Below, one piece after another: positions 1-6,530 of a stretch of DNA of 41,373 nucleotides. The number at the start of each line of letters is the position of its first letter. Position 1 is the first letter of the stretch. The DNA lies in the IMG/VR virus record IMGVR_UViG_3300028908_000132, positions 1 to 41,373 of that record; one strand, 5' to 3'. This DNA comes from a virus. The notes under the pieces are model-generated. The model was not told the origin of the DNA and ran no database searches. It saw only the letters and a list, made by a program, of their open reading frames with translations. The position numbers were made by a program, and so were the translations under genes.

Positions 1-127
1 CACGCTGCGATCGCATGTCGGCTGGACTCACGGCCCAGCTGGCTGGCCGATCGTCCAGCAGCGGCCGAGTATTCGCGTTTGTCGTGATCTGGCTCGCGGC
101 GGGCGGTGCGGTCGCGTCGCTGGTCGC
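1..127. repeat. Left copy of 127-bp terminal direct repeat
   Basis: Bases 1-127 are identical to 41247-41373. The repeat joins a single reading frame across the contig ends, so the molecule is circular or terminally redundant with a unit length of 41,246 bp. A 127-base overlap is also the largest k-mer used by a common short-read assembler, so it probably marks an assembly join and not a biological terminal repeat of that exact size. Confidence 0.95.
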
Positions 128-782
128 CTCCTGCTCGCAGGTGCGCACGATCGAGCGGTTCAGCCAGCCGGTCGCCACGCAGCCGATCCGCGGGCCGGTG
201 CGGCCGCTGGCCGTTCAGACGCCACGGCCTTGGGAGTCGGCGGCGATCGGACCAGGCTCGGCGCAACCGGCCACGCTCGCCGAGCGCGAAACGAGGCTGA
301 CGACCTTCTTCGACTGGACGGGGCCGACGGCGACGGAGGCGTACACGCGGAAGAAGCCGCAAACGCTTGGGCCACAAGGCGTTACCTCTGAAGGCGGGCG
401 CTGGTCGTGGCTTGACTCGATGGGCTCATGGCTGACGAAGGGCACCGCGATCGGGCTCGGATTCGGTCTGCTCGGGCTGCTCGGGCTGCTGGCGATCCCG
501 ACGACTAGATCGGCGGGCGTCGGAATCCTGCGGTTCCTCGGCTGGCTGGTCCCGCTGGTCGGCGGGGCGCTCGAGTCGTTGCGGGGTCGCGGCCACGCTT
601 CGCGCTTCCGGGAAGTGGTCGCCGGCGGGGAGGCTTTTCGGGCGAAGTTAGGGCAATTGGGGCTTCCGCCTAGCGATGTCGCGCGAATCTGGGGCGTGTT
701 CACCGAGGCGCAGAAAAGCGCCCAAAGCGCCAAAACGAAGCGTGAGGTCGATAAGGTGACGAAGATGGGAGGTGGTGCGTGA
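1..782 (+). CDS. Membrane or lipoprotein-like protein, 3' part of a gene spanning the contig join
   Basis: This is the main part of a 277-residue protein whose start is at 41195 on the other side of the circular join. The first in-frame ATG in this part (position 15) has no ribosome binding site, while 41195 does. A hydrophobic segment at residues about 41-61 of the joined protein ends in VASC, a possible lipobox with Cys62. A second hydrophobic, Gly/Leu-rich segment lies near residues 165-185, followed by a charged C-terminal region. It is followed by a GTGA overlap with the next gene. I do not recognise a family. Its place after a small membrane protein, at the end of the early rightward operon, would fit a lysis or envelope role, but that is inference. 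Confidence 0.75.
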   Translation, partial: RCDRMSAGLTAQLAGRSSSSGRVFAFVVIWLAAGGAVASLVASCSQVRTIERFSQPVATQPIRGPVRPLAVQTPRPWESAAIGPGSAQPATLAERETRLTTFFDWTGPTATEAYTRKKPQTLGPQGVTSEGGRWSWLDSMGSWLTKGTAIGLGFGLLGLLGLLAIPTTRSAGVGILRFLGWLVPLVGGALESLRGRGHASRFREVVAGGEAFRAKLGQLGLPPSDVARIWGVFTEAQKSAQSAKTKREVDKVTKMGGGA

Positions 783-1018
783 AATCGGAACTGACCTGGG
801 ATGCGGCGTTTCGGCGGCTCGAATCCGACGCGCTCGATTGCGTGTCGAGCCCGGAGGCGCGTCGCGCGGCGCACGCGTGGATGCTGGAGATCAGGCATTC
901 GTGCTGTGCCCGGCCGCCGAAGGCGGTCGAGGGGACGGACACGCACGGAGTAGTAGTCCGCTGGGAGCGCACGCGGATGCACTTCGACGCCGCAGGGCGG
1001 CATTGCTGGGAGATGTGA
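779..1018 (+). CDS. Small hypothetical protein (79 aa)
   Basis: The GTG start overlaps the preceding stop as GTGA, and its own stop overlaps the next start as TGATG, so it is almost certainly translated by coupling. The product is mostly helical-looking and charged, with four cysteines spread through it (including an adjacent Cys-Cys pair) and no membrane segment. I do not recognise the family. The tight overlap with both neighbours is the main evidence that it is real. Confidence 0.7.
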   Translation: MKSELTWDAAFRRLESDALDCVSSPEARRAAHAWMLEIRHSCCARPPKAVEGTDTHGVVVRWERTRMHFDAAGRHCWEM

Positions 1019-1221
1019 TGCAAAGTTCACAAGAGAGAGTTACGGTTGTGGTCGCCGCGCGCAAGCAGCGCGGACAAATCGCGATTGAAATCGGATACTA
1101 TCCAGATCGGATCGAGTTCCCAATGTCGCAAATCGCGGCGCTGCTATCTTCTTCACAGGCACGCGAATTCGCTGCTGAGTTGCAGGCACTCGCGTCGGAA
1201 CTTGAGCGGGATGGATCCTAG
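1018..1221 (+). CDS. Small hypothetical protein (67 aa)
   Basis: The ATG at 1018 overlaps the previous stop (TGATG). A beta-rich N-terminal half (alternating Val/Ile residues) is followed by an amphipathic Ala/Leu/Glu helix. It has the size and charge pattern of phage accessory proteins but no family I can name. Starts further upstream in this frame would run deep into the preceding gene and were not used. Confidence 0.65.
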   Translation: MQSSQERVTVVVAARKQRGQIAIEIGYYPDRIEFPMSQIAALLSSSQAREFAAELQALASELERDGS

Positions 1222-1223
1222 TC

Positions 1224-1415
1224 ATGGATTCGTGGGAAGATATTCTAGACGACCTACAGTCGCTATTATTCGCGTGTGATGCGCGCGGGCGGCGGCTCAG
1301 CCGCGACGATGTGGCCTTCCTGGACAGCCTGGAAGACTGGCGGGGGCGGGAGCTCGATGGCGACCTGTTCGCCAGGCTCGAACGCATTGCGAAGAAATGT
1401 GGGGTGCTGGCATGA
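1224..1415 (+). CDS. Small acidic hypothetical protein (63 aa)
   Basis: Starts two bases after the preceding gene and ends with an ATGA overlap with the next. It is acidic and predicted mainly helical (MDSWEDILDDLQSLL at the N-terminus). No catalytic motif or membrane segment is visible, and no family is recognised. Confidence 0.65.
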   Translation: MDSWEDILDDLQSLLFACDARGRRLSRDDVAFLDSLEDWRGRELDGDLFARLERIAKKCGVLA

Positions 1416-1948
1416 GCACGGATCGTAACGCCCCGTCGATATTCGACGGCTTGCCATGCGAGGTCAGCGAAGGCGGGGTCGAGTTCTGGCCGGTCTACAA
1501 GGTGACGCACGATGTCAGCGAGGCCGTGGGCACGACCGAGCACGGCATCAGGATTGTCGGCGTGCGCAAGCCGGGAGAAGATGCGCGAATCCTCGTAGCT
1601 GATGGCGATGCGCCGATGGACGAGTTTCCGGCGACGCCGGACGGTCTGCAGCAAGCGAAGCTTCGGGCAATCGCTTATGCCAGCGCCAAGGCGTGGGGCG
1701 GGCCGCGGAAGAGCCGCGGTGTGGCTTCAGCTTGGCGCAGCGCGCACGCGAAGCTCGACGGCCTCCCGGTCACGAACGGCGCGCGTGTTGAATGTGTCGC
1801 CGCGGCGCGCCGGCTGCTTGGCGCGCTCCGGCGCGCCGGATTCAATCCGCCGGTCACAATCGGGTGGATGCGCGGCAGAGATGAACTGGCGATGTCGTGG
1901 GGGCGATCGGCGCTGTACGTCGGCGAGCCCCCGGATACACTCTCGTGA
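1412..1948 (+). CDS. Hypothetical protein (178 aa)
   Basis: The start at 1412 is chosen because its ATG overlaps the preceding stop as ATGA; an in-frame ATG at 1397 lies inside the previous gene. The protein is soluble, mixed alpha/beta, with a basic, Ala/Arg-rich central region (residues about 85-145). No recognised motif. It is the largest unknown of the rightward accessory cluster and is followed by three very small membrane proteins. Confidence 0.65.
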   Translation: MSTDRNAPSIFDGLPCEVSEGGVEFWPVYKVTHDVSEAVGTTEHGIRIVGVRKPGEDARILVADGDAPMDEFPATPDGLQQAKLRAIAYASAKAWGGPRKSRGVASAWRSAHAKLDGLPVTNGARVECVAAARRLLGALRRAGFNPPVTIGWMRGRDELAMSWGRSALYVGEPPDTLS

Positions 1949-1962
1949 TAGGAGATACAGAC

Positions 1963-2043
1963 ATGATGTGGATGTTCCTGCTGGACTTGTTGCAACGGCT
2001 CTTCGAGACGATGTACGACGTGGCACTAGGGGTGGAGTTATGA
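1963..2043 (+). CDS. 26-residue membrane-associated microprotein
   Basis: The ATG at 1963 is preceded by an AGGAG site about 8 bases upstream, and the stop overlaps the next start as ATGA. The peptide begins MMWMFLLDLLQRLFE and is a short amphipathic to hydrophobic helix with an acidic tail. It could be a holin accessory or small toxin-like peptide; nothing in the sequence decides this. Confidence 0.55.
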   Translation: MMWMFLLDLLQRLFETMYDVALGVEL

Positions 2044-2147
2044 CCAGGCGCACAGAGGAGCGTGCGGCGGCCTGCATTGCGGCTGCGCTGTGGGCGCTGT
2101 CGGCCGCCTCGCTCGCGTGGATGGCGCACTTCGCCCTCGGATCTTGA
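2040..2147 (+). CDS. 35-residue single-pass membrane microprotein
   Basis: The ATG at 2040 overlaps the preceding stop (ATGA), and a GGTGGAG site lies just upstream. A charged start (MTRRTEERAA) is followed by one Ala/Leu/Trp-rich membrane segment of about 20 residues. This layout fits a small inner-membrane protein. A role in lysis is possible from its position next to other tiny membrane proteins, but unproven. Confidence 0.6.
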   Translation: MTRRTEERAAACIAAALWALSAASLAWMAHFALGS

Positions 2148-2195
2148 CGGCGCCGCACCCAGCGCAGAGAATCTGCGCGCGAAAGGAGTGGAGCT

Positions 2196-2315
2196 ATGGA
2201 CATGCTCGTATTTCTGGTCGTCGCCTTGCTCACCGGCACGATCGGCAGTTTCGGCGAGTTCCTGACTGGCGTGCTGAACGCACTGATCTCCGGTATCCAG
2301 GGCTTCGTCACCTGA
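2196..2315 (+). CDS. 39-residue hydrophobic microprotein
   Basis: A strong AAAGGAG site lies about 8 bases upstream of the ATG at 2196. The peptide starts MDMLVFLVVALLTGTIGSF and is hydrophobic almost throughout, with one acidic residue in the middle and an Ile/Gly-rich C-terminus. It is the last gene before the rightward terminator at 2398-2426. The family is unknown; a pore-forming or holin-like peptide is one possibility. Confidence 0.65.
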   Translation: MDMLVFLVVALLTGTIGSFGEFLTGVLNALISGIQGFVT

Positions 2316-2397
2316 TCGACTGGCACGGTGCGGTTTCTCGACGAGCTCCCACGAAGCACCTATCTGTGTCAGTGGCGCGGTCAGCCCAGCCGCGCAA

Positions 2398-2426
2398 GCC
2401 CCGTCCTCCGTGGCGGGGCGTTTTTT
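2398..2426 (+). terminator. Rho-independent terminator of the rightward early operon
   Basis: A GCCCCG (2398-2403) / CGGGGC (2414-2419) stem with a 10-base loop is followed by G and six T residues (2421-2426). It lies 83 bases after the last rightward gene and ends the operon that starts near 31650 and crosses the join. Confidence 0.85.
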
Positions 2427-2488
2427 GTTGACGAGGCGCGTCAGCTGGGCGATACTCTCCGGCGTGCATCGGCAGTCCCTCTTGGCGG

Positions 2489-2516
2489 CCCCGGTGGCCG
2501 GCAACGGTCGCCGGGG
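2489..2516. other. 12-bp hairpin with GCAA tetraloop
   Basis: Bases 2489-2500 pair with 2505-2516 (ten Watson-Crick and two G-T pairs) around a GCAA loop, a GNRA-type tetraloop. It lies between the rightward terminator and the 3' end of the leftward operon and is followed by TCTTT. It may be a back-up rightward terminator or part of a small RNA. Confidence 0.5.
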
Positions 2517-2534
2517 TCTTTGCGCGCAAAGACC
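2515..2534. repeat. 20-bp perfect palindrome
   Basis: GGTCTTTGCGCGCAAAGACC is a perfect palindrome directly after, and sharing two bases with, the 2489-2516 hairpin. It has no T-run of its own. It may be a protein-binding site or part of a convergent termination region. Confidence 0.6.
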
Positions 2535-2574
2535 GGGCCCGCAGGCAAAGCCCACGAGCCCAGCGTTCCGAAAG

Positions 2575-2601
2575 AAGATGCCGTAAAGTATACAGCATCT
2601 T
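2575..2601 (-). terminator. Possible weak leftward terminator
   Basis: AAGATGC (2575-2581) and GCATCTT (2595-2601) form a 7-bp inverted repeat. On the minus strand it begins at the stop codon of the XRE-like gene and is followed by a pyrimidine-rich CTTTC. The 13-base loop contains GTATAC. It is weak as a terminator. Confidence 0.4.
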
Positions 2602-2882
2602 CAGAGCCCGATCAACTCCCGGACCTTATCCCACGCTTCGGGGTGCTTCTTGAGCCCGTCCACGAGATCGCTCGGCAGCAATCCAGCTGCGTGCACGAAG
2701 CGGTCCGGCGATTCGCCAAGCTCCTTCGCGACGAACTCGACGAACAGTGCGCGTCGTGGCACTATGATCTCGCGCTCGATCGCACTCAGGTACGACGGCG
2801 AGACACCGATCCACCGCGCAAGCTCGCGCATCGTGATCCCGGCGGCCTTTCTGCGCTCGCGTATCAGTTCACCTAGTTCCAT
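2601..2882 (-). CDS. XRE-family helix-turn-helix regulator (93 aa)
   Basis: A small DNA-binding protein, likely a transcriptional repressor of the phage. The N-terminal 60 residues are a Cro/C1-type helix-turn-helix: residues about 16-38 (TMRELARWIGVSPSYLSAIE) show the typical A/G/S pattern. The C-terminal 30 residues are helical and may dimerise. The start at 2882 is set by an AAGGAGA site 6 bases upstream; longer forms run into the preceding gene. It is the last gene of the leftward operon, overlapping the one before by 14 bases. Candidate operators are the palindromes near the promoters at 6531-6755 and 7272-7285. Family confident, role inferred. Confidence 0.85.
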   Translation of the reverse strand: MELGELIRERRKAAGITMRELARWIGVSPSYLSAIEREIIVPRRALFVEFVAKELGESPDRFVHAAGLLPSDLVDGLKKHPEAWDKVRELIGL

Positions 2883-3186
2883 TGGGGGTCTCCTTCTCTT
2901 CGTTGTCTGGCGGCGTTTCCGGGATCGGCGACACGCAACGGTAACGCAACAAATCAATCAGCCGCTGCCCATCGTCAGGGTGGACGACATATTCCCGGGA
3001 ACCGCCTGCCGAGATATCCGACTCGGCGGCCACCACCGTGACACGCCGCTCGCCGCGTCTCTGGTCTACGTAGACCGCGATAATATGGTCGATCGACTGC
3101 AGTACTCGGCACTCAACATGCGCGAGCCGCAGTTCGACCCATTCGCCGATCGGCAGCCGCAGCGATCTCCATTCACCTGGCGCCAT
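2869..3186 (-). CDS. Hypothetical protein (105 aa)
   Basis: Start 3186 has an AAAGGAGG site six bases upstream; an adjacent ATG at 3189 is too close to it. The protein is beta-rich in residues 10-75 and ends in a charged, Pro/Glu-rich tail. It overlaps both neighbours in the leftward operon. No family recognised. Confidence 0.65.
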   Translation of the reverse strand: MAPGEWRSLRLPIGEWVELRLAHVECRVLQSIDHIIAVYVDQRRGERRVTVVAAESDISAGGSREYVVHPDDGQRLIDLLRYRCVSPIPETPPDNEEKETPNGTR

Positions 3187-4024
3187 CATTCGCCTCCTTT
3201 CTGGCCGGCCACTGCTCATGCAGCACGCCATCGAGTTCGCGATCCCGCTTCGCGTTGACCTGCTTCAAAAAGAACGGTACGCCCGCCTCTGCGCACTGGT
3301 CGCGCAGTGACCGGAACCAATCGAGCTTCGCCGGCCGCGCGCCCGGGCCAGTCTCGGCGCCGGCGATCACCCATCTGATGCGCCGCATGTTTGCGCGCTC
3401 TTCATGGTTGCACGGACAAAAGAGGTGCCCCGGATCGGCACCAATGACATCGCAGCAATCGACCGGAGTAACCGCGCCGCACGAGCAATAGTGATGTTCG
3501 TCGGGCCAAAACGCGAAGTCGATTGCTTCTAGCAGCGGCTCGAACGACACGAAGTGCAATGCGGCCGGCGTAGTAAGCAGTTCCGGTATGCGCTCAGCTG
3601 CCTCTAGCGAGTTCTCGACACTAACGCCGAGCCAGACGTTATCGAGCGGGCTATCCGCAACCCACTTTGTCCTAAAAAACTCGCGTGCCCGTTCGGGGCG
3701 CTTCGTCAGCACGAGGAAAGTGTGCCGCGGATTCGCGAGCATCGTGAACCAGGCCGATTCAATGAACCCAAACGGTACGTCCTTGTGGAACAAGTCGCCC
3801 ATCGAGCACACGAACACCAGTCGCGGCTTGCGCCAGCGAAACGGCGCGCTCAGACGATCGCGGTGCAGCATGACCGCGAACGGCGACTCGGCCGGATATC
3901 CGCAGCGGCCGCGCAACCGGCGCGCCATTCGCTCGGCGTAGCAGTTGGCGCAACCCGGACTGATCTTCGTGCAGCCCGTGACCGGGTTCCACGTTTCCTC
4001 GGCCCACTCAATCCGCGTTGGCAT
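3173..4024 (-). CDS. Phage Gp37/Gp68 family protein (DUF5131)
   Basis: A 283-residue member of the phage Gp37/Gp68 (DUF5131) family, found in many phages and bacteria and lacking, as far as I recall, a settled biochemical function. The N-terminus has the family signature IEWAEETWNPVTGCTK with Cys18, Cys25 and Cys28 in a C-x6-C-x2-C cluster that suggests metal or Fe-S binding, radical SAM-like in spacing. Further conserved stretches are the CSMGDLFH region, the LTKRPER region and a C-terminal GAETGPGARP stretch. A Cys/His-rich insertion (residues about 185-220, with CSC, CC and CPC) may bind zinc. The start at 4024 is chosen from a GGGGA site and loss of family similarity upstream. Confidence 0.85.
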   Translation of the reverse strand: MPTRIEWAEETWNPVTGCTKISPGCANCYAERMARRLRGRCGYPAESPFAVMLHRDRLSAPFRWRKPRLVFVCSMGDLFHKDVPFGFIESAWFTMLANPRHTFLVLTKRPERAREFFRTKWVADSPLDNVWLGVSVENSLEAAERIPELLTTPAALHFVSFEPLLEAIDFAFWPDEHHYCSCGAVTPVDCCDVIGADPGHLFCPCNHEERANMRRIRWVIAGAETGPGARPAKLDWFRSLRDQCAEAGVPFFLKQVNAKRDRELDGVLHEQWPARKEANDGAR

Positions 4025-4184
4025 GACACGTCCCCTTTCTCGCAGCGCGCCGCCGGGCCTTGCGCTCCTCCGCGCGGCAGTGCTGCTCCCAGTGCTCCTG
4101 ACACAGCAGCGTGCCGAGGTAGCGCAGGTACGCCGGCCGTCGGCACCCGGGCCGGTCGCATGTCTCGTCATCACGGTTTCTCAC
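4008..4184 (-). CDS. Small zinc-finger-like protein (58 aa)
   Basis: A GTG start at 4184 preceded by GGAGG six bases upstream gives a 58-residue protein with Cys9-x4-Cys14 and Cys28-x2-His31, a plausible single zinc site, followed by a basic Arg/Lys-rich C-terminus that could bind nucleic acid. It overlaps the stop of the preceding gene and the start of the Gp37/Gp68 gene. The competing frame here (an N-terminal extension of the Gp37/Gp68 gene) lacks family similarity. Confidence 0.65.
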   Translation of the reverse strand: MRNRDDETCDRPGCRRPAYLRYLGTLLCQEHWEQHCRAEERKARRRAARKGTCHANAD

Positions 4185-4473
4185 AGCCCACCTCCACGAA
4201 CTTGCGGCGCGCGCTCTCCAGCACTTCCCGCGCCTCGTCCACCCGATCGACGATGTTTCGCTCCTGGTCGCCCAGGATCGCAAGGGCGGCGTTCACGCCG
4301 GCCGAGGCCGCCATCCCCATCTTCACCGCAGATTGCGCCAGCCGGCCGAGCTCGTCCGAGAGCTCCGACGCGCTCCGTGCCGCATCGCTGGCCGACCTTG
4401 CGGCCGGAGGCCAGTCGCGCACGTACCGCCCCTGGCCGATCCTCACCACAGTCACGTCTTCGACGTTAGCCAT
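4171..4473 (-). CDS. Hypothetical helical protein (100 aa)
   Basis: The ATG at 4473 (MANVEDV) has GGGAAAGG nine bases upstream; an earlier in-frame ATG sits directly on that site and was not chosen. Residues 25-95 are Ala/Ser/Glu-rich and predicted to be long amphipathic helices, possibly a coiled coil. It overlaps both neighbours in the leftward operon. No family recognised. Confidence 0.65.
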   Translation of the reverse strand: MANVEDVTVVRIGQGRYVRDWPPAARSASDAARSASELSDELGRLAQSAVKMGMAASAGVNAALAILGDQERNIVDRVDEAREVLESARRKFVEVGCEKP

Positions 4474-4702
4474 TGGCGTCATCCTTTCCCGGCCGCTCGC
4501 TGTAGCGCAGGCCGCATGCGTCGTACCACTCAAAGTCCCGGCTCGTCGGTTGCCACGTCGTAATCGAGTATGTTCCGTCGCGCCAGCAGATCACGTACCG
4601 CGGCACGCCGTCGCGGCGCTGGAGCTTCAGCGCCTTGCCGCACGCGGTCATGATCGCCGCGCTTCGCTCGATCGCGGGGATGCTCATGCTGGAATCACTC
4701 AT
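4466..4702 (-). CDS. Hypothetical protein (78 aa)
   Basis: The ATG at 4702 overlaps the preceding stop (ATGA), deciding the start. Residues 28-60 look like a small beta-sheet rich in aromatic residues (RYVICWRDGTYSITTWQPT). No family recognised; probably an early accessory protein. Confidence 0.65.
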   Translation of the reverse strand: MSDSSMSIPAIERSAAIMTACGKALKLQRRDGVPRYVICWRDGTYSITTWQPTSRDFEWYDACGLRYSERPGKDDANG

Positions 4703-5019
4703 GCCGCACCCCCATGGTCGATAACCGCCCCGCAGTTGGGGCAGATCACCACGCCGGCCGGCGGTGCCGGCGGCTCGTCTTCCGCGACCTGCTCGACCGC
4801 CGGCGGGGGCGCGGCCGTATCCCGCTTCTTCTCCGTGCGCGCCAGCCAGTAGTCTTCGGCCGTGTCGTGGTAGACCACCCGGACGATCCGGGCGTGCCAG
4901 CGCTTCCCGCCGCGCGTCTGCACGCGGACCTCGTCTCCGGGCCGTGGCGGCTCCCCAGTCCCCCGCACGCCCCACTCGCCCGTCTTCAGTTTTGCCGGTG
5001 TGCAATCACACACACACAT
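4699..5019 (-). CDS. Zinc-ribbon-type hypothetical protein (106 aa)
   Basis: The start at 5019 is preceded by AAAGGAGG. The protein begins MCVCDCTPAK, encoded over a short CA/GT repeat, has a beta-rich middle (residues 25-60), a Pro/Ala-rich linker, and ends in a CPNC motif typical of one half of a zinc ribbon. The N-terminal cysteines could supply the other half. Next gene starts by ATGA overlap. Confidence 0.65.
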   Translation of the reverse strand: MCVCDCTPAKLKTGEWGVRGTGEPPRPGDEVRVQTRGGKRWHARIVRVVYHDTAEDYWLARTEKKRDTAAPPPAVEQVAEDEPPAPPAGVVICPNCGAVIDHGGAA

Positions 5020-5033
5020 CGGCGCGCCTCCTT

Positions 5034-5111
5034 TCAGATCAGCACCGCCAGCGCGATTATTGCTGCGATGGCAAGCCAAATCACGTTCTCGGGGTCGCGG
5101 TATCGACTCAT
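5034..5111 (-). CDS. 25-residue single-pass membrane microprotein
   Basis: MSRYRDPENVIWLAIAAIIA begins the peptide: a charged N-terminus of nine residues followed by one membrane helix running to the C-terminus. Its ATG (5111-5109) overlaps the stop of the preceding gene as ATGA, so translation is likely coupled. It ends 15 bases before the next start. It is too small for most gene callers. Confidence 0.65.
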   Translation of the reverse strand: MSRYRDPENVIWLAIAAIIALAVLI

Positions 5112-5518
5112 GCGCGCCCTCCAGTGGCCTGGGCGCCAAGCCCCAGAGCCTCGGCCGCCTTGTCCCCGGTGACGATCTCGCCAGTCTTACGCCAATGGGC
5201 AATTGCGAGCTTGGCCAGCCTGGCGCATGGTGCTGCGGTGCGATACTTGTAGAGCTCGCCGACTGTTCTGACATCCCCCGAAGGCATCAGCACGCGAAGC
5301 GTGTACCTCCGGCCGTGGTCGTAAGGTTTGTGATCGAACCCCGTGCCACAATCCCTTTCACTGCTCGTGAACCAGATCGGATCTTTCGGCCTGTGGTCCG
5401 GGTTGTGGATCGCGCCAATACGGGAGTTGAAGAACCGCAGCGTATCGGCAGAGAACCAATGTGCGGCCAGCGGGTGCCGGCGCTCGACCTGGAGACGTTT
5501 GAGATAGCGGATGTTCAT
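5108..5518 (-). CDS. Conserved phage hypothetical protein (136 aa)
   Basis: The start at 5518 follows an AGGAGG site eight bases upstream. The segment WFSADTLRFFNSRIG, then FTSSERD and RRYTLRVL followed by VGELYKY, resembles a small protein common in phage early regions (I recall it as a DUF7447-type family; name from memory). No catalytic motif. It precedes the 25-residue membrane protein with an ATGA overlap. Confidence 0.65.
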   Translation of the reverse strand: MNIRYLKRLQVERRHPLAAHWFSADTLRFFNSRIGAIHNPDHRPKDPIWFTSSERDCGTGFDHKPYDHGRRYTLRVLMPSGDVRTVGELYKYRTAAPCARLAKLAIAHWRKTGEIVTGDKAAEALGLGAQATGGRA

Positions 5519-5532
5519 CGGTTTGCCTCCTG

Positions 5533-5922
5533 TCATGATGTGATGCGCTCCACGCGGAACCGCCACAGCCGCGCGCCGGCGGCCCGCATGTCGCGCTCGG
5601 TGTACTCCTCCCCGCGGGGCGGCTGCCCGCGGAACACGATCGCCCAGACCTCGCGCGCCTCGGCGGCCAGGTCCAGCGGGAGGTTGCCGACGACGATGCT
5701 ATCACGCACCATCGCCGGCGTGACCTCGCGCATGACGGGCGCATACTCGCTCTCGATTGGCCCGTCGCCGGCGTCCGGCAGCGCCAGGCCGATCACCTGC
5801 CCGTCACGCATGACGGGCCACAGGCCGAGCTCGTCGGCCACCCAGCGCGCCGCCCCGGGGTGGCGGGTAACAACGATCATGTCCGACAGCGCCGAGCGAG
5901 CCACCTCGCGCAACGGGGTCAT
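5533..5922 (-). CDS. Csx16-like protein, candidate viral ring nuclease (anti-type III CRISPR)
   Basis: The 129-residue product matches the Csx16 (VVA1548) family pattern by inspection. There is an N-terminal VVTRHPGAARW (residues 17-27), a central beta-strand plus loop IVVGNLPLDLAAE (76-88), and a C-terminal RGEEYTERDMRAAGARL (103-119) followed by a final beta-strand. Csx16 is an accessory protein of type III CRISPR loci, and I recall recent work placing it among ring nucleases that degrade cyclic tetra-adenylate. Here it has no CRISPR locus and sits in the early leftward operon of a phage, so protection against type III signalling is the natural inference. Residues about 35-70 are longer than in the usual family of about 100 residues. 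The start overlaps the preceding stop (ATGA). Confidence 0.72.
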   Translation of the reverse strand: MTPLREVARSALSDMIVVTRHPGAARWVADELGLWPVMRDGQVIGLALPDAGDGPIESEYAPVMREVTPAMVRDSIVVGNLPLDLAAEAREVWAIVFRGQPPRGEEYTERDMRAAGARLWRFRVERITS

Positions 5923-6422
5923 GGCGACACCTGCTCCCCCACGAGCTTTTGCAGCCGCGCGTACGCGCGAGCGGCAGCGCCGCCGGCTGGCGGGGCCAGG
6001 TCGCAGATGATCTCGTGTACCATCTCTGCGACGAGCGGCCACGCCGCCATGTCGGCGGCGTCGAACGCCGGCCAGAGCTGATCGGCGGCGCGCTCGATCA
6101 GCTCGTCAGGCTCGCCGCGCTCGAGCGCCAGCAGCCCGCCATAGGGCGTATCGTCAGGCTGAGGGAGCAGCAGCACGAGCGTAGGCGTGCCTGGGATTGG
6201 CGTCTCGTGCACGTCGTGCCCGTGCCCAGCCGCTGCCACGGCGTCGTGGATGTGGCGGAAGGCGTCCAGTAGTGCGGCTGGACGGGCGATGAGGATATCG
6301 CCGTCGAGCTCGGCACCCACATTCTGGGCGATCTCGGCGGCGCCAGCCTCAAGCAAGTAGTGCTCGGTGGCGTCGTATCCGAGGTCATCCGGTTGGTCCG
6401 CGACCCAGAGTTTCGCGCGCAT
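5919..6422 (-). CDS. First gene of the leftward operon, hypothetical protein (167 aa)
   Basis: The start at 6422 has AGGAGG seven bases upstream. Acidic, Ala-rich soluble protein; a beta-rich segment around residues 55-95 (ending LVLLLPQPDD) is followed by helices to the C-terminus. As the promoter-proximal gene directly before the Csx16-like gene (ATGA overlap), it is likely made early and in amounts similar to that protein. No family recognised. Confidence 0.7.
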   Translation of the reverse strand: MRAKLWVADQPDDLGYDATEHYLLEAGAAEIAQNVGAELDGDILIARPAALLDAFRHIHDAVAAAGHGHDVHETPIPGTPTLVLLLPQPDDTPYGGLLALERGEPDELIERAADQLWPAFDAADMAAWPLVAEMVHEIICDLAPPAGGAAARAYARLQKLVGEQVSP

Positions 6423-6439
6423 GATGCATCCTCCTGGCA

Positions 6440-6456
6440 GCCGCCCCCGTGGCGGC
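6440..6456 (-). promoter_or_regulatory. Hairpin just upstream of the leftward operon's first ribosome binding site
   Basis: GCCGCC (6440-6445) and GGCGGC (6451-6456) form a 6-bp stem with a 5-base loop, ending four bases before the CAGGAG site (minus strand) of the gene starting at 6422. It could affect translation or mRNA stability. Confidence 0.4.
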
Positions 6457-6530
6457 CTCTCCGGGACTGGCCCGGGCGCTTGGGTCCGCCTCGCGGAAGG
6501 CCCTCGCGTGCGGGTCAGCCAACACCATGC

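Noticed and set aside
4025-4174. N-terminal extension of the Gp37/Gp68 protein
   Set aside because: The extra 50 residues are low-complexity and lack family similarity, while the other frame there encodes a zinc-finger-like protein with a good ribosome binding site.
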